Below, in pieces: positions 17,002 to 26,441 of a stretch of DNA of 64,000 nucleotides. The DNA lies in the NCBI RefSeq assembly GCF_000011485.1, contig NC_005071.1, positions 1,677,347 through 1,741,346 on the forward strand, read 5' to 3'. The stretch's first letter is position 1. The number at the start of each line of letters is the position of its first letter. The position numbers and the translations under genes are program-made. A model generated the notes under the pieces. The model had not been told where the DNA came from. It made no database searches and worked only from the letters and a program-made list of their open reading frames with translations. This DNA is from Prochlorococcus marinus str. MIT 9313. Lineage in GTDB: Bacteria > Cyanobacteriota > Cyanobacteriia > PCC-6307 > Cyanobiaceae.

Positions 17002-19004
17002 CAAACCAGGTCAGGATCTTGAGACAATAGATAGGTGGCGGTCGGGAGCAAACGCCATTTGCCATTCCCTAAAAGCTCAAGCACGGAATCGTGGAAGTCG
17101 ATCAGGGTCGAGCGATGACCGACGCTGATGACAGCCAAATCACGATCCTCGAGAAGCTTGTAGAGATGCTTCTCGATCTTGACATCCAAAGCACTCGTCG
17201 CTTCATCAAGAACAACAAAACGAGGCGCATTCAACAGCAAACGTCCAAAAGCCAAACGCTGCTGCTCTCCCAGCGAAAGGATCCGCGGCCAATCTTGCTT
17301 GACATCAAGATCTGGATATCGCTCAACGATCTGAAGAAGCCTGACTTCCTCCAAAACTGCTTTCAATTGATCGTCGCTAAAACGATCTTCATCAGCTGGA
17401 TAACAAAGCTGCTCGCGAAGAGAGCCCAAAATCATATAAGGCTTCTGAGGGATGAATAACAAGTCACCCGAGGCAGGTCGTTGAACACTCCCCTGACGTG
17501 GATTCCAAAGACCACTAATCATGCGGAGCAAAGAAGTTTTGCCACAGCCTGATGGACCAACCACAAGAAGCTTCTCTGACTCCTCAACATTCAAGCTCAG
17601 GTCATCAATAATCTGCTGACCTCCATTAGGAGGATATAAATCGGCGTGCTGAATCAAGATAGAATTTCCACTAGAGAAAGTCGGTGAATCAACAACAGCA
17701 CTCTGCCGACTAATCTTCTCAACCTTCGATTGAAAGCCTTCTAAGCGACTAACACCGGCCGTAAATTGAGCAAGCTCATCAATTCTATTGACAACAAAAA
17801 ATAACGAGCTCTCAACCATACTAAATGCGAACATTGCTTGAACAAAACTGCCATAATCAATTTCGCCCGCAAAGTACGGGACCGCCATAATCACATACGG
17901 AAAGAAATTCCCGGCATAATTCGACGAACGCCGCATAGCATCAATAATCACCTGCCAAACAATCAGCAGATTAAAGTTTTTCACCACCGATCCAAGCCTT
18001 CTTTGCGTCTCTTCCTGCTCAGGTTTTTCCCCTGAATAAAAGGCAATTGACTCTGCATTATTACGGATATGAACCAGTCCATACCTGAAATCAGCCTCAA
18101 ATCGCAACTGGTCAAAATTAATTTTGACCAGTTGCCTCCCAGCCACAATCAAAATAGCAGTGGCAAAGGTAGCATATCCAAATAAGGAAAATGTCAGCGT
18201 CCTGCTAATACCCCAAAGGATAAGTATATTCAGCGAAAATGTAAGAATCGCATCAAAGACCCCAATGGTAAATTGAAGACTTTGTGCCGTAAATGAGCGC
18301 GTATCATCTGTAATGCGCTGATCGGGGTTGTCAACGTCCGTAACCTGCTCATCATTGGGGTCTAACGTGTAATACGCACGATTGCTCATGAAGTCAGAAA
18401 TCAGGCTGCGCGAAAGCCAATCCCTCCAAATGATCCCGAGCTTGAATGTAAAAAAGATCTGAGAAACTCGTATTGGCAGTGCAACAACAAAGCAACAGGC
18501 ATAAATAATTAAAATCCGGTAAAAACCACTTTCCTCTCTTTCCACGAGAGCATTGGTGAGATCTCTAGCAATAAATCCAATGCCCGCATTAATGCCATTC
18601 ACAGCCAATAGCATCAGAACAATGACAGCAAGCATCAACCAATGCAGCCAGCGTTTGTGACGCAACTGCTGACGCATGCCAAAGAAACTGCCTGCTCCAA
18701 TCACGAACAGGCCAGAGAATGCCCAGCCCCACCAGCTTGACCAGATCGTCTCGATCGTGCGAGCAACGCCTCCGAAATAGTTCTCCGTTAGAATTGGCTG
18801 AAATCGTTCAAGAACTGCAATCAGCCCCGTAAGGGCAACTAGGACAAGTCCACCAACGCAAAAAATCAGCGCGACAAGCAGCCCAATGAATTGCCATCCT
18901 TTGGCTTGGTCGAGCGGCAGGAAGAAAGGCTGAGCAAGCCTCTGGAACTTACCGAGCTGATTAGACAGGCGCTGAAAAGCCTGTCTCCTGGTAGTGGTTG
19001 TCAT
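17001..19004 (-). CDS. BacA/SbmA-like ABC transporter, fused permease and ATPase (ABCD type)
   Basis: This 667-residue half-transporter probably works as a homodimer in a membrane. Six hydrophobic segments span residues 35-430. VDNPDQRITDDTR is the loop typical of the SbmA/BacA/YddA and peroxisomal ABCD group. The nucleotide-binding domain has Walker A VVGPSGCGKTSLL, signature LSLGEQQRLAFGR and Walker B FVVLDEATSALD. Substrates in this group include peptides, cobalamin and acyl-CoA; the substrate here is unknown. Its sequence is more AT-rich than adjacent genes. It is coupled to the Hli gene downstream, suggesting a photosynthetic or stress context. Confidence 0.88.
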   Translation of the reverse strand: MTTTTRRQAFQRLSNQLGKFQRLAQPFFLPLDQAKGWQFIGLLVALIFCVGGLVLVALTGLIAVLERFQPILTENYFGGVARTIETIWSSWWGWAFSGLFVIGAGSFFGMRQQLRHKRWLHWLMLAVIVLMLLAVNGINAGIGFIARDLTNALVEREESGFYRILIIYACCFVVALPIRVSQIFFTFKLGIIWRDWLSRSLISDFMSNRAYYTLDPNDEQVTDVDNPDQRITDDTRSFTAQSLQFTIGVFDAILTFSLNILILWGISRTLTFSLFGYATFATAILIVAGRQLVKINFDQLRFEADFRYGLVHIRNNAESIAFYSGEKPEQEETQRRLGSVVKNFNLLIVWQVIIDAMRRSSNYAGNFFPYVIMAVPYFAGEIDYGSFVQAMFAFSMVESSLFFVVNRIDELAQFTAGVSRLEGFQSKVEKISRQSAVVDSPTFSSGNSILIQHADLYPPNGGQQIIDDLSLNVEESEKLLVVGPSGCGKTSLLRMISGLWNPRQGSVQRPASGDLLFIPQKPYMILGSLREQLCYPADEDRFSDDQLKAVLEEVRLLQIVERYPDLDVKQDWPRILSLGEQQRLAFGRLLLNAPRFVVLDEATSALDVKIEKHLYKLLEDRDLAVISVGHRSTLIDFHDSVLELLGNGKWRLLPTATYLLSQDPDLV

Positions 19005-19029
19005 CGCTTCATTCTTGCCAGTTCAAGCC

Positions 19030-19371
19030 TCAACCGGGAGGCCAGGCCAGCGGACGGCCACCTATCACATGAACATGAAGGTGAAAAACGGTTTGTCCTG
19101 CCTCAAGACCACTATTGATCACGGTGCGAAAGTCATCAAGGCCCTCCTGCTTGGCAACCCTGGCTGCCACCAGCAGCAAATGCCCCAGCAACTCCGAGTC
19201 CGTGGAATCAGCGGCCCGCAGACTGTCCAGCGGTTTGCGGGGGATCACAAGCACATGAACCGGGGCCTGAGGCTGAATATCGCGAAAGGCCAGACATCTC
19301 TCATCGCTATAAACCTCATCAAAAGGAATCTCACCGCGAAGCATCTGGCCAAAAATGGTGTCACCAGCCAT
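19030..19371 (-). CDS. HIT family nucleotide hydrolase (HinT-like)
   Basis: This 113-residue histidine triad protein, related to HinT purine nucleoside phosphoramidases, has the catalytic motif HLHVHVIGG near the C-terminus (H-x-H-x-H) and the N-terminal IFGQMLRGEIP...DERCLAFRDI pattern. The frame extends upstream to 19470, but ATG at 19371 gives MAGDTIFG, the usual start and normal length. It lies upstream of the ABC transporter in the same direction with 25 bases between, so all three leftward genes may form one transcript. Confidence 0.93.
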   Translation of the reverse strand: MAGDTIFGQMLRGEIPFDEVYSDERCLAFRDIQPQAPVHVLVIPRKPLDSLRAADSTDSELLGHLLLVAARVAKQEGLDDFRTVINSGLEAGQTVFHLHVHVIGGRPLAWPPG

Positions 19372-19432
19372 TGAGTCACAGTCTGAGGATTGGACGGCTT
19401 GGGCATGAAATACATGCACCGTCTGATTACAA

Positions 19433-20992
19433 ATGCTGGCACGTTGCCTGAGTGGTTCTCTGCATGGCATTCAAGCCCAAGCCGTCACTGTGGAAGTGGA
19501 TCTAGTGCCTGGGCTGCCAGGGCTGCAACTGGTAGGGCTACGCCGCCATACAGGAATCTCGTGAGCGAGTGCGATCAGCACTCCGCAACAGTGGCTTTCG
19601 CGGGCCACTCGTGCGAGTCGTGGTGAACCTGGCTCCTGCCGATCTTCGTAAAGAGGGACCTTCTTTAGATCTCCCTATCGCCCTGGCTCTATTGGTAGCC
19701 AGTGGCGAGCTGGATGGTCCGTTGCTTGCCAATCTCTGCTGCGCTGGAGAACTCGGACTCGATGGCAGCTTGCGGCCCTACAGAGGAATCCTTGCCATCG
19801 CCAACCTGGCCGCCGCGCAAAACGTACGAGCGCTAGTGGTGCCATCAGCCAATGCCGCAGAAGCAAGCCTTGTACCTGGCTTAACAATACGAGCTGCTCA
19901 TTCCCTCAGCGAGGTTGTGGATCTATTGCACTAACCCCAACCACTAGCACCTAAACACATCTCCAAAGCGGCCGTCACGGCAAAAATCACGCGCAGACCA
20001 AACGATCAACTTCATCCACTGCTTGGTTGCGCCTTGGGCCATAAAGCCCTTGCCTTGGCTGCCGCCGGGGGCCATCACCTCCTGATGGTGGGGCCACCTG
20101 GCTGTGGGAAAACCCTTTTGGCTCAACATTTAGCCCAGCTGCTGCAGCCGCTCACGCGCCAAGAGGCCTTGGAAATCAACAGTATTAACTCTGTGGCAGG
20201 AATGCTGAAGAGCACTCCCCAGTCAATAGAACAGCGACCCTTCCGGGCTCCCCATCACAGTTGCACGATTGCTGCACTCGTTGGAGGCGGTGCAAACCCC
20301 AGGCCCGGAGAACTGAGCCTCGCCCATGGTGGTGTGTTGTTTCTCGATGAACTAGCTGAATTTCCATGCAAAGTTCTCGACCAACTTCGACAACCACTCG
20401 AGGAAGGAGTCATTCGTCTGAATCGAGCCAGCAGACATGTGCCTTCCCTGCTCAAATCACCCTTGTTGCAGCAACCAATCCCTGCCCATGCGGGTGGTTT
20501 GGAGATGAAGAGCATCCTTGCCGCTGTAGCCAATCCCAACGCCAGCGGTATTGGAGCCGCCTCTCTGGACCCTTATTGGATCGCCTGGATCTACACCTGC
20601 GTCTCAAGCACCTAGCCGCAGCTCAGCTGCGCAAATCGGTTACCGGCTTCACTCCCACTGATCTCAATGATCAAGAGTTAATAGACATCGAGTAGATCTT
20701 GCGCGCGCGCACGCGGATGCTTGTTCGCAATCCTGATGGAAAGCTCAATCGTGACCTCTCGGCCCAGGATTTAGGGCAAATCGGCCACCTGGATGAAAAG
20801 GCTCTAGAGCTCTGGGAGCAAGTTGTGAATCACCGCAGACTCAGTGTCAGCAGCGGTCTAAGGGTTCTTAGAGTCGCTAGGTCTCTGGCAGATCTTCATG
20901 ATCAAGACAAAGTCAATAAAAATGCGATAGTGGAAACAATGTGTTTCCGTAGTTTTGATTGTGGAGATGCCAAAGAAGATTTCGCCAGCTAA
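19433..20992 (+). pseudogene. comM: comM (YifB, Mg-chelatase-like AAA ATPase), broken by several lesions
   Basis: ComM is a branch-migration helicase used in natural transformation. All parts of the protein are present but not in one frame. The N-terminus starts at ATG 19433 (MLARCLSGSLHGIQAQAVTV). Near 19540 about five bases are missing after LVGL, shifting into the frame that continues with ESRERVRSALRNSGF and ends at 19934. A degenerate linker follows. The AAA core ([29 protein letters not shown]) occupies another frame from about 20034. A second shift follows RASRHV near 20440. An in-frame TAG at 20693-20695 interrupts the C-terminal part before RARTRMLVRNPDGKLNRDL. With four or more lesions it cannot make a functional protein. 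Confidence 0.92.
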
Positions 20993-21510
20993 TCCCCTTC
21001 GCCTTGAGGCAAGCATCCGTCTCAAGCTTATTCCTACAACGCTAAAATCGAATCAGACGGAGTTGATCATTAAGCTTCGCCAAGATCATTCAAGCTGTAT
21101 TCAAGCCCATAGGCAAACAACCATTTATTCACACAAGTCATTAACAATGTGCACCATAGCGAAGAGACTGTTGAACTGATTTTAGTTACTTCATAACAGC
21201 CAATCAGGATGCGAGTAATTTCAACAGGCAACCACACTGCCCAAGCAACTCTAAGAAAATTACTTAACCTACCAAAACTCACGCCAATGAAATGCACTTT
21301 GGCCAGCATATTTCTGATTCTTACGAATATCATTCTCTACAGAAGCTTTGTGACGAAAGGCACTCTTTAGGCCAGTAAAGACCATGCTCTTAGATGCTTA
21401 CCTCTAAAACAGCGCCGACAAGTTAACTTCGCCAATTCTCTCCAACAATGGCCTAGTTCATTGAGCAAGCAACAAATTTTTAGCCAGGCAGAGTAACAAG
21501 CTGAATCTAC
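20993..21510. other. Intergenic stretch behind the comM remnant
   Basis: No supported gene is seen. An AT-rich frame at 21209-21370 (53 codons, AGG just before the ATG, a hydrophobic stretch near the end) can be translated but resembles nothing I know. The region may be decayed DNA. Confidence 0.4.
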
Positions 21511-22224
21511 TTATCGATCAAGATATTCAACAGTTGAGGTATCAGGGGTTATTTCTTCAACAGTTGCCTCCTCAACAACTATTTCCTCAACATCTACCTC
21601 CTCAACGACTTCCTCAACTACGACTTCCTCTACCGTGACGCCTTCATCTGAACTTCCAGGCCAAGTTTCGCTGAACACATACAGATGGCCAAGCGTACGT
21701 TGCCCATATTGGCGACGCATCAATTGCCAACCAGGCTCGAAGTTCAACTTAAGGAAATCACTGCTAGAAACCCCTGCACCACCAGCCCTGGCCACGATCA
21801 GGGCTGGGCTAGAGGTATCCCTAGTGGGGATGGCTAGCAAATGCATATCCCCATCAGTCCTTACCACACTCAAGCGATAGTGAGTTCCTAGGTCATCGCC
21901 CCCTATCCGCAACGAATACCCATTGCCGTCAATGTATCGATTGCAAATCCCGGTGAAATCAAATCTCGCAAGCAAAGGATCAACAACAGCCGGCAAGCTT
22001 CCATCGACTGCAAAACAGGCTCGTTTGCTACTGCGTTGTTCGTAGATATTCAACTGCGACCTCTCACCCTTCCCAATCGGGGCACCCACCAAAATGAATC
22101 GGCTCTGCTCAACAGGGGCTGCTGTAAAGAGAGATCCCTGAGCCTGAACAGATGACGACCATCCAGCCAGGCCCGTCGCACCTACCAGGACCAGAGCAAC
22201 TGCAGAGGGGAAATAACGAGCCAT
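21511..22224 (-). CDS. DUF3747 secreted protein with acidic repeat tail
   Basis: This exported protein of about 237 residues has unknown function. A signal peptide (MARYFPSAVALVLVGATGLA, then cleavage around VQAQG) is followed by the DUF3747 domain, a cyanobacterial domain recognisable by FILVGAPIGKGERSQLNIYEQ, DFTGICNRYIDGNGYSLRIGG and LYVFSETWPG. The last 45 residues are a Val-Glu repeat (VEEVVVEEVVEEVDVEEI), strongly acidic and probably disordered. ATG at 22224 is preferred to the TTG at 22236 because it begins the signal peptide. It stands alone. Confidence 0.85.
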   Translation of the reverse strand: MARYFPSAVALVLVGATGLAGWSSSVQAQGSLFTAAPVEQSRFILVGAPIGKGERSQLNIYEQRSSKRACFAVDGSLPAVVDPLLARFDFTGICNRYIDGNGYSLRIGGDDLGTHYRLSVVRTDGDMHLLAIPTRDTSSPALIVARAGGAGVSSSDFLKLNFEPGWQLMRRQYGQRTLGHLYVFSETWPGSSDEGVTVEEVVVEEVVEEVDVEEIVVEEATVEEITPDTSTVEYLDR

Positions 22225-22307
22225 CAAGGCCTGCAAGATTCTGATCGAATCGTAAAAGTCTGCAGAGCAATCGGCTGCCCCCTCAGGCCGGTTTGTTGAG
22301 TCGAATC

Positions 22308-22523
22308 ATGACCAACAGTGAATCCACCATGCCTGAAGCTGCAACCAGCAGAAGCTTGCCAGTCGCTAAAGCCACAAGAGATGGATTTCAAGCGCTTCAA
22401 AGCAAGGCAAAGAAAGAACCAATCAAAGCGCGACGCCAAACACACAAGAAACCGTCAAGGAAAACATCCTCAAAGGCTTCAGCCAAAGCATTCAAACCAG
22501 CGGACGAACATCAGCCCGCTTGA
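22308..22523 (+). CDS. Small Lys-rich hypothetical protein
   Basis: This frame encodes 71 residues from ATG 22308. The C-terminal 45 residues are strongly basic and Ala/Ser/Lys-rich (KKPSRKTSSKASAKAF), reminiscent of histone-H1-like or nucleic-acid-binding tails. The N-terminal part SLPVAKATRDGFQALQSKAK looks helical. I do not recognise a family. It overlaps the 3' end of the convergent def gene by 32 bases, which weakens the case, and it could be a chance frame. Confidence 0.35.
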   Translation: MTNSESTMPEAATSRSLPVAKATRDGFQALQSKAKKEPIKARRQTHKKPSRKTSSKASAKAFKPADEHQPA

Positions 22524-23097
22524 AGCCATGCTCCTTTAACTCAAGGCTGAGCTCATTCTCATCGGTGACCCTGTCTACAAAAAGGACACCTTCAAGGTGA
22601 TCCATCTCGTGCTGGATGCAGCGAGCCATCAGGCCGTCGGCCTTCATTTTGCGTGGTCGTCCCATCTCATCGCGAAAACTGAGCACGATCTCACTAGGCC
22701 GCACCACATTGAGATAAACGCCTGGGATGCTCAGACAGCCTTCCTCATAGGTTTCAACAGTTGCACTGGAGCTAATGATCTCGGGATTAATCAACACCAC
22801 TGGCGGGGTTGTAGGGGTTTCCAGATCAAGGTCAAGGACCAAGAGCTGTTTATGAATTCCCACCTGCGGGGCAGCCAAACCAATCCCCTTAGCTGCGTAC
22901 ATGCTGCGAAGCATGTCCCTCACCAAGTCCCTCACAGATTCATCAACCTTGCCAATCCGACGAGTGGATTGCCGCAAAACCCCATTGCCCAAAGTGTGAA
23001 TTTGAAGAGGCGGATGATCAAGCGGCTCCTTCGGGACTGCAACAGACCCCTTGGTTTTTTCGGCCGTACGTGCCAGCTGAGCGAAGCTTCGAGCCAA
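22492..23097 (-). CDS. def: Peptide deformylase
   Basis: Deformylase removes the N-formyl group from nascent proteins in the cytoplasm, using Fe2+ or another metal. All three motifs are present: GIGLAAPQ at residues 71-78, EEGCLSIP with metal ligand C121, and QHEMDHLEG with metal ligands H163 and H167 and catalytic E164. At 201 residues it is the cyanobacterial/plastid PDF1B-like type with a 25-residue N-terminal extension. The only start in frame after an upstream stop is TTG at 23097. It is divergent from the S9 peptidase gene. Confidence 0.96.
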   Translation of the reverse strand: MARSFAQLARTAEKTKGSVAVPKEPLDHPPLQIHTLGNGVLRQSTRRIGKVDESVRDLVRDMLRSMYAAKGIGLAAPQVGIHKQLLVLDLDLETPTTPPVVLINPEIISSSATVETYEEGCLSIPGVYLNVVRPSEIVLSFRDEMGRPRKMKADGLMARCIQHEMDHLEGVLFVDRVTDENELSLELKEHGFKRADVRPLV

Positions 23098-23163
23098 AGA
23101 AAAGTCTCAGCATCAGTTGATTGAGTTTAGGCAACTCCACCGCACATCAGACCCCAAACCGCC

Positions 23164-25122
23164 ATGGAAAACACAAGCCATCACCAGCGAAACCCGAAGC
23201 AAGCCACTCAACCTCTTTCTGCCAAACGCACTCTCGGACAAACACCCACCCTCAAAGAACCGCGCCTGATTGATGACTGGGTGCTTTGGCTGGAGCAACG
23301 TCCTCAGGAGCATGGTCGCACCACTGCCCTTATCCGTCCCTGGGGTCAATCTGACCACCCCCCCCAAGAGCTGACACCTGCCCCAGCCAACCTGCGTAGT
23401 CGTATTCACGATTACGGAGGAGGGGTTCTAGCAACAGCCTGCAAAGACAACCAGCTACTGATGGCCTGGATCGATGATGCCGATGGCTGCCTCTGGTTCC
23501 AGCACTGGCAGGGCCTCAACCAGGCCACAAAAGGTAAGAAGGCATTATCTCCGCTCAAGCCGCCGCTTCGCCTCTCAAAACCAAACGATGCCCAACTTGC
23601 TGATGGTCTGATTGACCTCCCACGACAACGCTGGCTCGGAATCATGGAAGCAGACAAGCGGGACTGGCTGGTGACCTTCTCCCTCAACCATGAGAACCAG
23701 GCTGCCACGGTGTTGCATCGCCCTGCTGATTTTGCTGGTTACGCGATCCTCAGCCCCAATGGAGATCAACTGGCCTGGGTGGAATGGCAACAACCGGCCA
23801 TGCCCTGGGAGGCAAGCCAACTCTGGTGGGCCAGCCTCGACCCTGCGGGTTTGATCAAAAGCTCGGCTTGTCTAGCTGGTAGCAGACCACTTGATCAGAA
23901 ACAAACATCCGTCTTCCAGCCCCTTTGGCTACCCAATGGAGAGCTGGTTGTCAGCGAAGACAGCAGCGGCTGGTGGAATCTGATGGTGGCAAAGCTGACG
24001 ACTGACCCCACTGTCCAACCCACTTGGCGACGCCCCTGGCCGCTTTCAGCCGAAACCGGCATGCCGCAGTGGGTTTATGGCATGAGCAGCAGCGCATGGG
24101 ATGGAGAGCAAATTCTGACCGCCATCTGTGACCAAGGTTCTTGGAGGCTGAGCCGCTTGGCCGATGATGGACAGATCAGCACCATCAACCAACCTTTTGA
24201 TGATCTAAATGGTCTGCAGGCACAGGACGGTCGAGCCGTAGCCATTGCTAGCAATGCCACCACGAGCCCTGGGCTACTAGAGCTCAACCTCAACTGTGGC
24301 AGCTGGAAGCACACCCCAGCCAGTGAGCCTTTACTGAATGCTGATGCGATCAGCGTTGCGGAGCCTTTCTGGTTTGAAGGCTGCCATGGGCAGCCAACCC
24401 ATGCCTGGTATTACCCGCCAATCAATGGCAGCAAAGGCCCTGCACCACTGCTTGTCAAAAGCCATAGCGGCCCTACCAGCATGGCCAACCGCGGTCTAAG
24501 CCTCAGCATTCAGTTCTGGACATCCAGAGGCTGGGGAGTGGTGGATGTGAACTATGGCGGCTCCACTGGATTTGGCCGTGCATACCGCGAACGCCTCCGG
24601 GGAGGCTGGGGCGAGACAGATGTAACGGATTGCGCCGAAGCCGCACTGGCACTAGTGAAATGCAACAAGGCAAACTCAACACAAATCGCCATTGAAGGAG
24701 GCAGTGCCGGTGGATTTACCACCCTGGCCTGCCTTTGCTTCACCGAGGTCTTTCGCGCTGCTGCCTGCCGTTATGCAGTGAGTGATCTCACCGCCATGGC
24801 AGAGGACACCCATCGATTTGAAGCTCGATACCTCGATCACCTAGTAGGCCGTTGGCCCGACCAGAGACAACTTTACGAAAACCGCTCACCTCTCCTGCAT
24901 GCCAACAAGATCCAATGCCCAGTGATCTTCTTTCAGGGACTTCAAGACAAAGTGGTTCCTCCAGATCAAACAGAACGGATGGCCAATGCCTTAAAAGAAA
25001 ATGGCATACCCGTTGAACTGCACATTTTTGAGCAGGAAGGCCACGGCTTTCGCGACAGTGCTGTCAAGATCAAAGTCTTAGAAGCAACTGAGCAATTCTT
25101 CCGCCGCCACCTAAAGCTCTAG
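23164..25122 (+). CDS. S9 family serine peptidase (prolyl oligopeptidase/acylaminoacyl peptidase type)
   Basis: This 652-residue peptidase has an N-terminal beta-propeller (about residues 20-390) and a C-terminal alpha/beta-hydrolase domain. The catalytic serine lies in EGGSAGGFTTLA, the aspartate in QGLQDKVVPPDQT and the histidine in EGHGFRDS, in the right order. VDVNYGGSTGFGRAYRERL is a hallmark of the dipeptidyl/acylaminoacyl peptidase group. No signal peptide is seen, so it is likely cytoplasmic and degrades short peptides. It starts with ATG at 23164. Its stop overlaps the convergent sufS stop by four bases. Confidence 0.93.
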   Translation: MENTSHHQRNPKQATQPLSAKRTLGQTPTLKEPRLIDDWVLWLEQRPQEHGRTTALIRPWGQSDHPPQELTPAPANLRSRIHDYGGGVLATACKDNQLLMAWIDDADGCLWFQHWQGLNQATKGKKALSPLKPPLRLSKPNDAQLADGLIDLPRQRWLGIMEADKRDWLVTFSLNHENQAATVLHRPADFAGYAILSPNGDQLAWVEWQQPAMPWEASQLWWASLDPAGLIKSSACLAGSRPLDQKQTSVFQPLWLPNGELVVSEDSSGWWNLMVAKLTTDPTVQPTWRRPWPLSAETGMPQWVYGMSSSAWDGEQILTAICDQGSWRLSRLADDGQISTINQPFDDLNGLQAQDGRAVAIASNATTSPGLLELNLNCGSWKHTPASEPLLNADAISVAEPFWFEGCHGQPTHAWYYPPINGSKGPAPLLVKSHSGPTSMANRGLSLSIQFWTSRGWGVVDVNYGGSTGFGRAYRERLRGGWGETDVTDCAEAALALVKCNKANSTQIAIEGGSAGGFTTLACLCFTEVFRAAACRYAVSDLTAMAEDTHRFEARYLDHLVGRWPDQRQLYENRSPLLHANKIQCPVIFFQGLQDKVVPPDQTERMANALKENGIPVELHIFEQEGHGFRDSAVKIKVLEATEQFFRRHLKL

Positions 25123-26441
25123 CTGTGCTCTCTTAAGAAGCCAATCGTCGCAACCAATTCCTCAGCAAAACGATCGACTTCTTCTGGTGTGTTGGTGAAG
25201 CTCAAGCTGGCACGAGCTGATCCAGGGATCCCATAGTGACGATGCAAAGGCTGGGTGCAGTGGTGGCCACTACGAATACAGATCCCTGCTGAATCAAGCA
25301 GGGCACCAACATCATTGGGATGCAAGCCATCCACCGTGAAAGCCGCCAAGACCGCCCGATCAGGCTCCTGCTGAGGAGTTGGGCCCAGAATCGTCAACCC
25401 ATCAATGGCTTGGAGGCGATCAAACAATTGCAGCGTGAGCTGCTGCTCCCAAGCGTGAATACGATCTAAGCCAACCTGGTTCAGGTAGTCGAGAGCAACG
25501 CCCATACCAATCGCTTCCCCAATAGCAGGGGTACCTGCTTCAAACTTGTAGGGCAGATCAGCCCAGCTGCTGTGGTCGAGATAAACGTCCTGAATCATTT
25601 CGCCACCTCCGAGGAAAGGCGGCATGGCATCAAGTAACTCCTCTCGAGCCCAAAGAAAACCCATCCCGGTAGGACCGCATAATTTGTGGGAAGAACCCAC
25701 GAGAAAGTCACATCCAAGCCGAGAAACATCAACAGGCATATGTGGCAAGCTCTGGCAAGCATCCAGCAACACAAGAGCACCAAAGCGATGAGCCTCTGCA
25801 GTGACCTCAGAGATCGGGTTAAAACAGCCCAGCACATTGCTCAAATGAGCCAGGCTGATCAAACGAGTCCGCTCGGAGAGCTTGTGCCGAAGATCGTTTA
25901 AATCAAGCTCCCCGCAATCGGTGAGGTCGACAAAGCGCAGTACGCAACCTGTTCGCTTTGCAAGCATCTGCCAAGGAACAATGTTGCTGTGATGCTCCAT
26001 CAAGGTGAGCAGCACCTCGTCACCTTCATGCAGGTTGGCATCTCCCCAAGTGCGAGCCACCAGGTTGATCGCCTCACTCGCATTCCTTGTGAAAACGATT
26101 TCCCGCGCGCTTGAGGCAGCGATGAAATCAGCCACCTTCTGACGTGCTCGTTCAAAATCCTCAGTAGCCCGAACACTCAACTGATGGGCACCACGGTGCA
26201 CATTGGCGTTGTCATGGTCGTAGTAATGCTGTAATGCATCCAGCACCTGCCGTGGCTTCTGACTTGTCGCCGCATGGTCCATGTAAATCAAGGGCTGACC
26301 TAAGCAGGCGGTCTGGCCTAGTAGCGGGAAATCCGCTCGCGTGAGCTCTGCCAGGTTCGCTGAAGTTTCTACAGCTGCCATTTCCAACGGCATGCTCTGC
26401 TCTGAACTAACGGAAGAGGTCATGATCGACTCAAACCCCAT
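25119..26441 (-). CDS. sufS: Cysteine desulfurase SufS (group II)
   Basis: SufS is a PLP enzyme that takes sulfur from cysteine and, normally with SufE, supplies persulfide for Fe-S cluster assembly. The PLP lysine lies in FLVGSSHKLCGPTGMGFLW, and the catalytic cysteine loop is GICIRSGHHCTQPLH (RSGHHC is the group II signature). At 440 residues it has an N-terminal extension of about 25 residues. ATG at 26441 overlaps the 3' end of sufD by 11 bases; ATG at 26423 is an alternative. It is the last gene of sufBCDS. Confidence 0.97.
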   Translation of the reverse strand: MGFESIMTSSVSSEQSMPLEMAAVETSANLAELTRADFPLLGQTACLGQPLIYMDHAATSQKPRQVLDALQHYYDHDNANVHRGAHQLSVRATEDFERARQKVADFIAASSAREIVFTRNASEAINLVARTWGDANLHEGDEVLLTLMEHHSNIVPWQMLAKRTGCVLRFVDLTDCGELDLNDLRHKLSERTRLISLAHLSNVLGCFNPISEVTAEAHRFGALVLLDACQSLPHMPVDVSRLGCDFLVGSSHKLCGPTGMGFLWAREELLDAMPPFLGGGEMIQDVYLDHSSWADLPYKFEAGTPAIGEAIGMGVALDYLNQVGLDRIHAWEQQLTLQLFDRLQAIDGLTILGPTPQQEPDRAVLAAFTVDGLHPNDVGALLDSAGICIRSGHHCTQPLHRHYGIPGSARASLSFTNTPEEVDRFAEELVATIGFLREHS

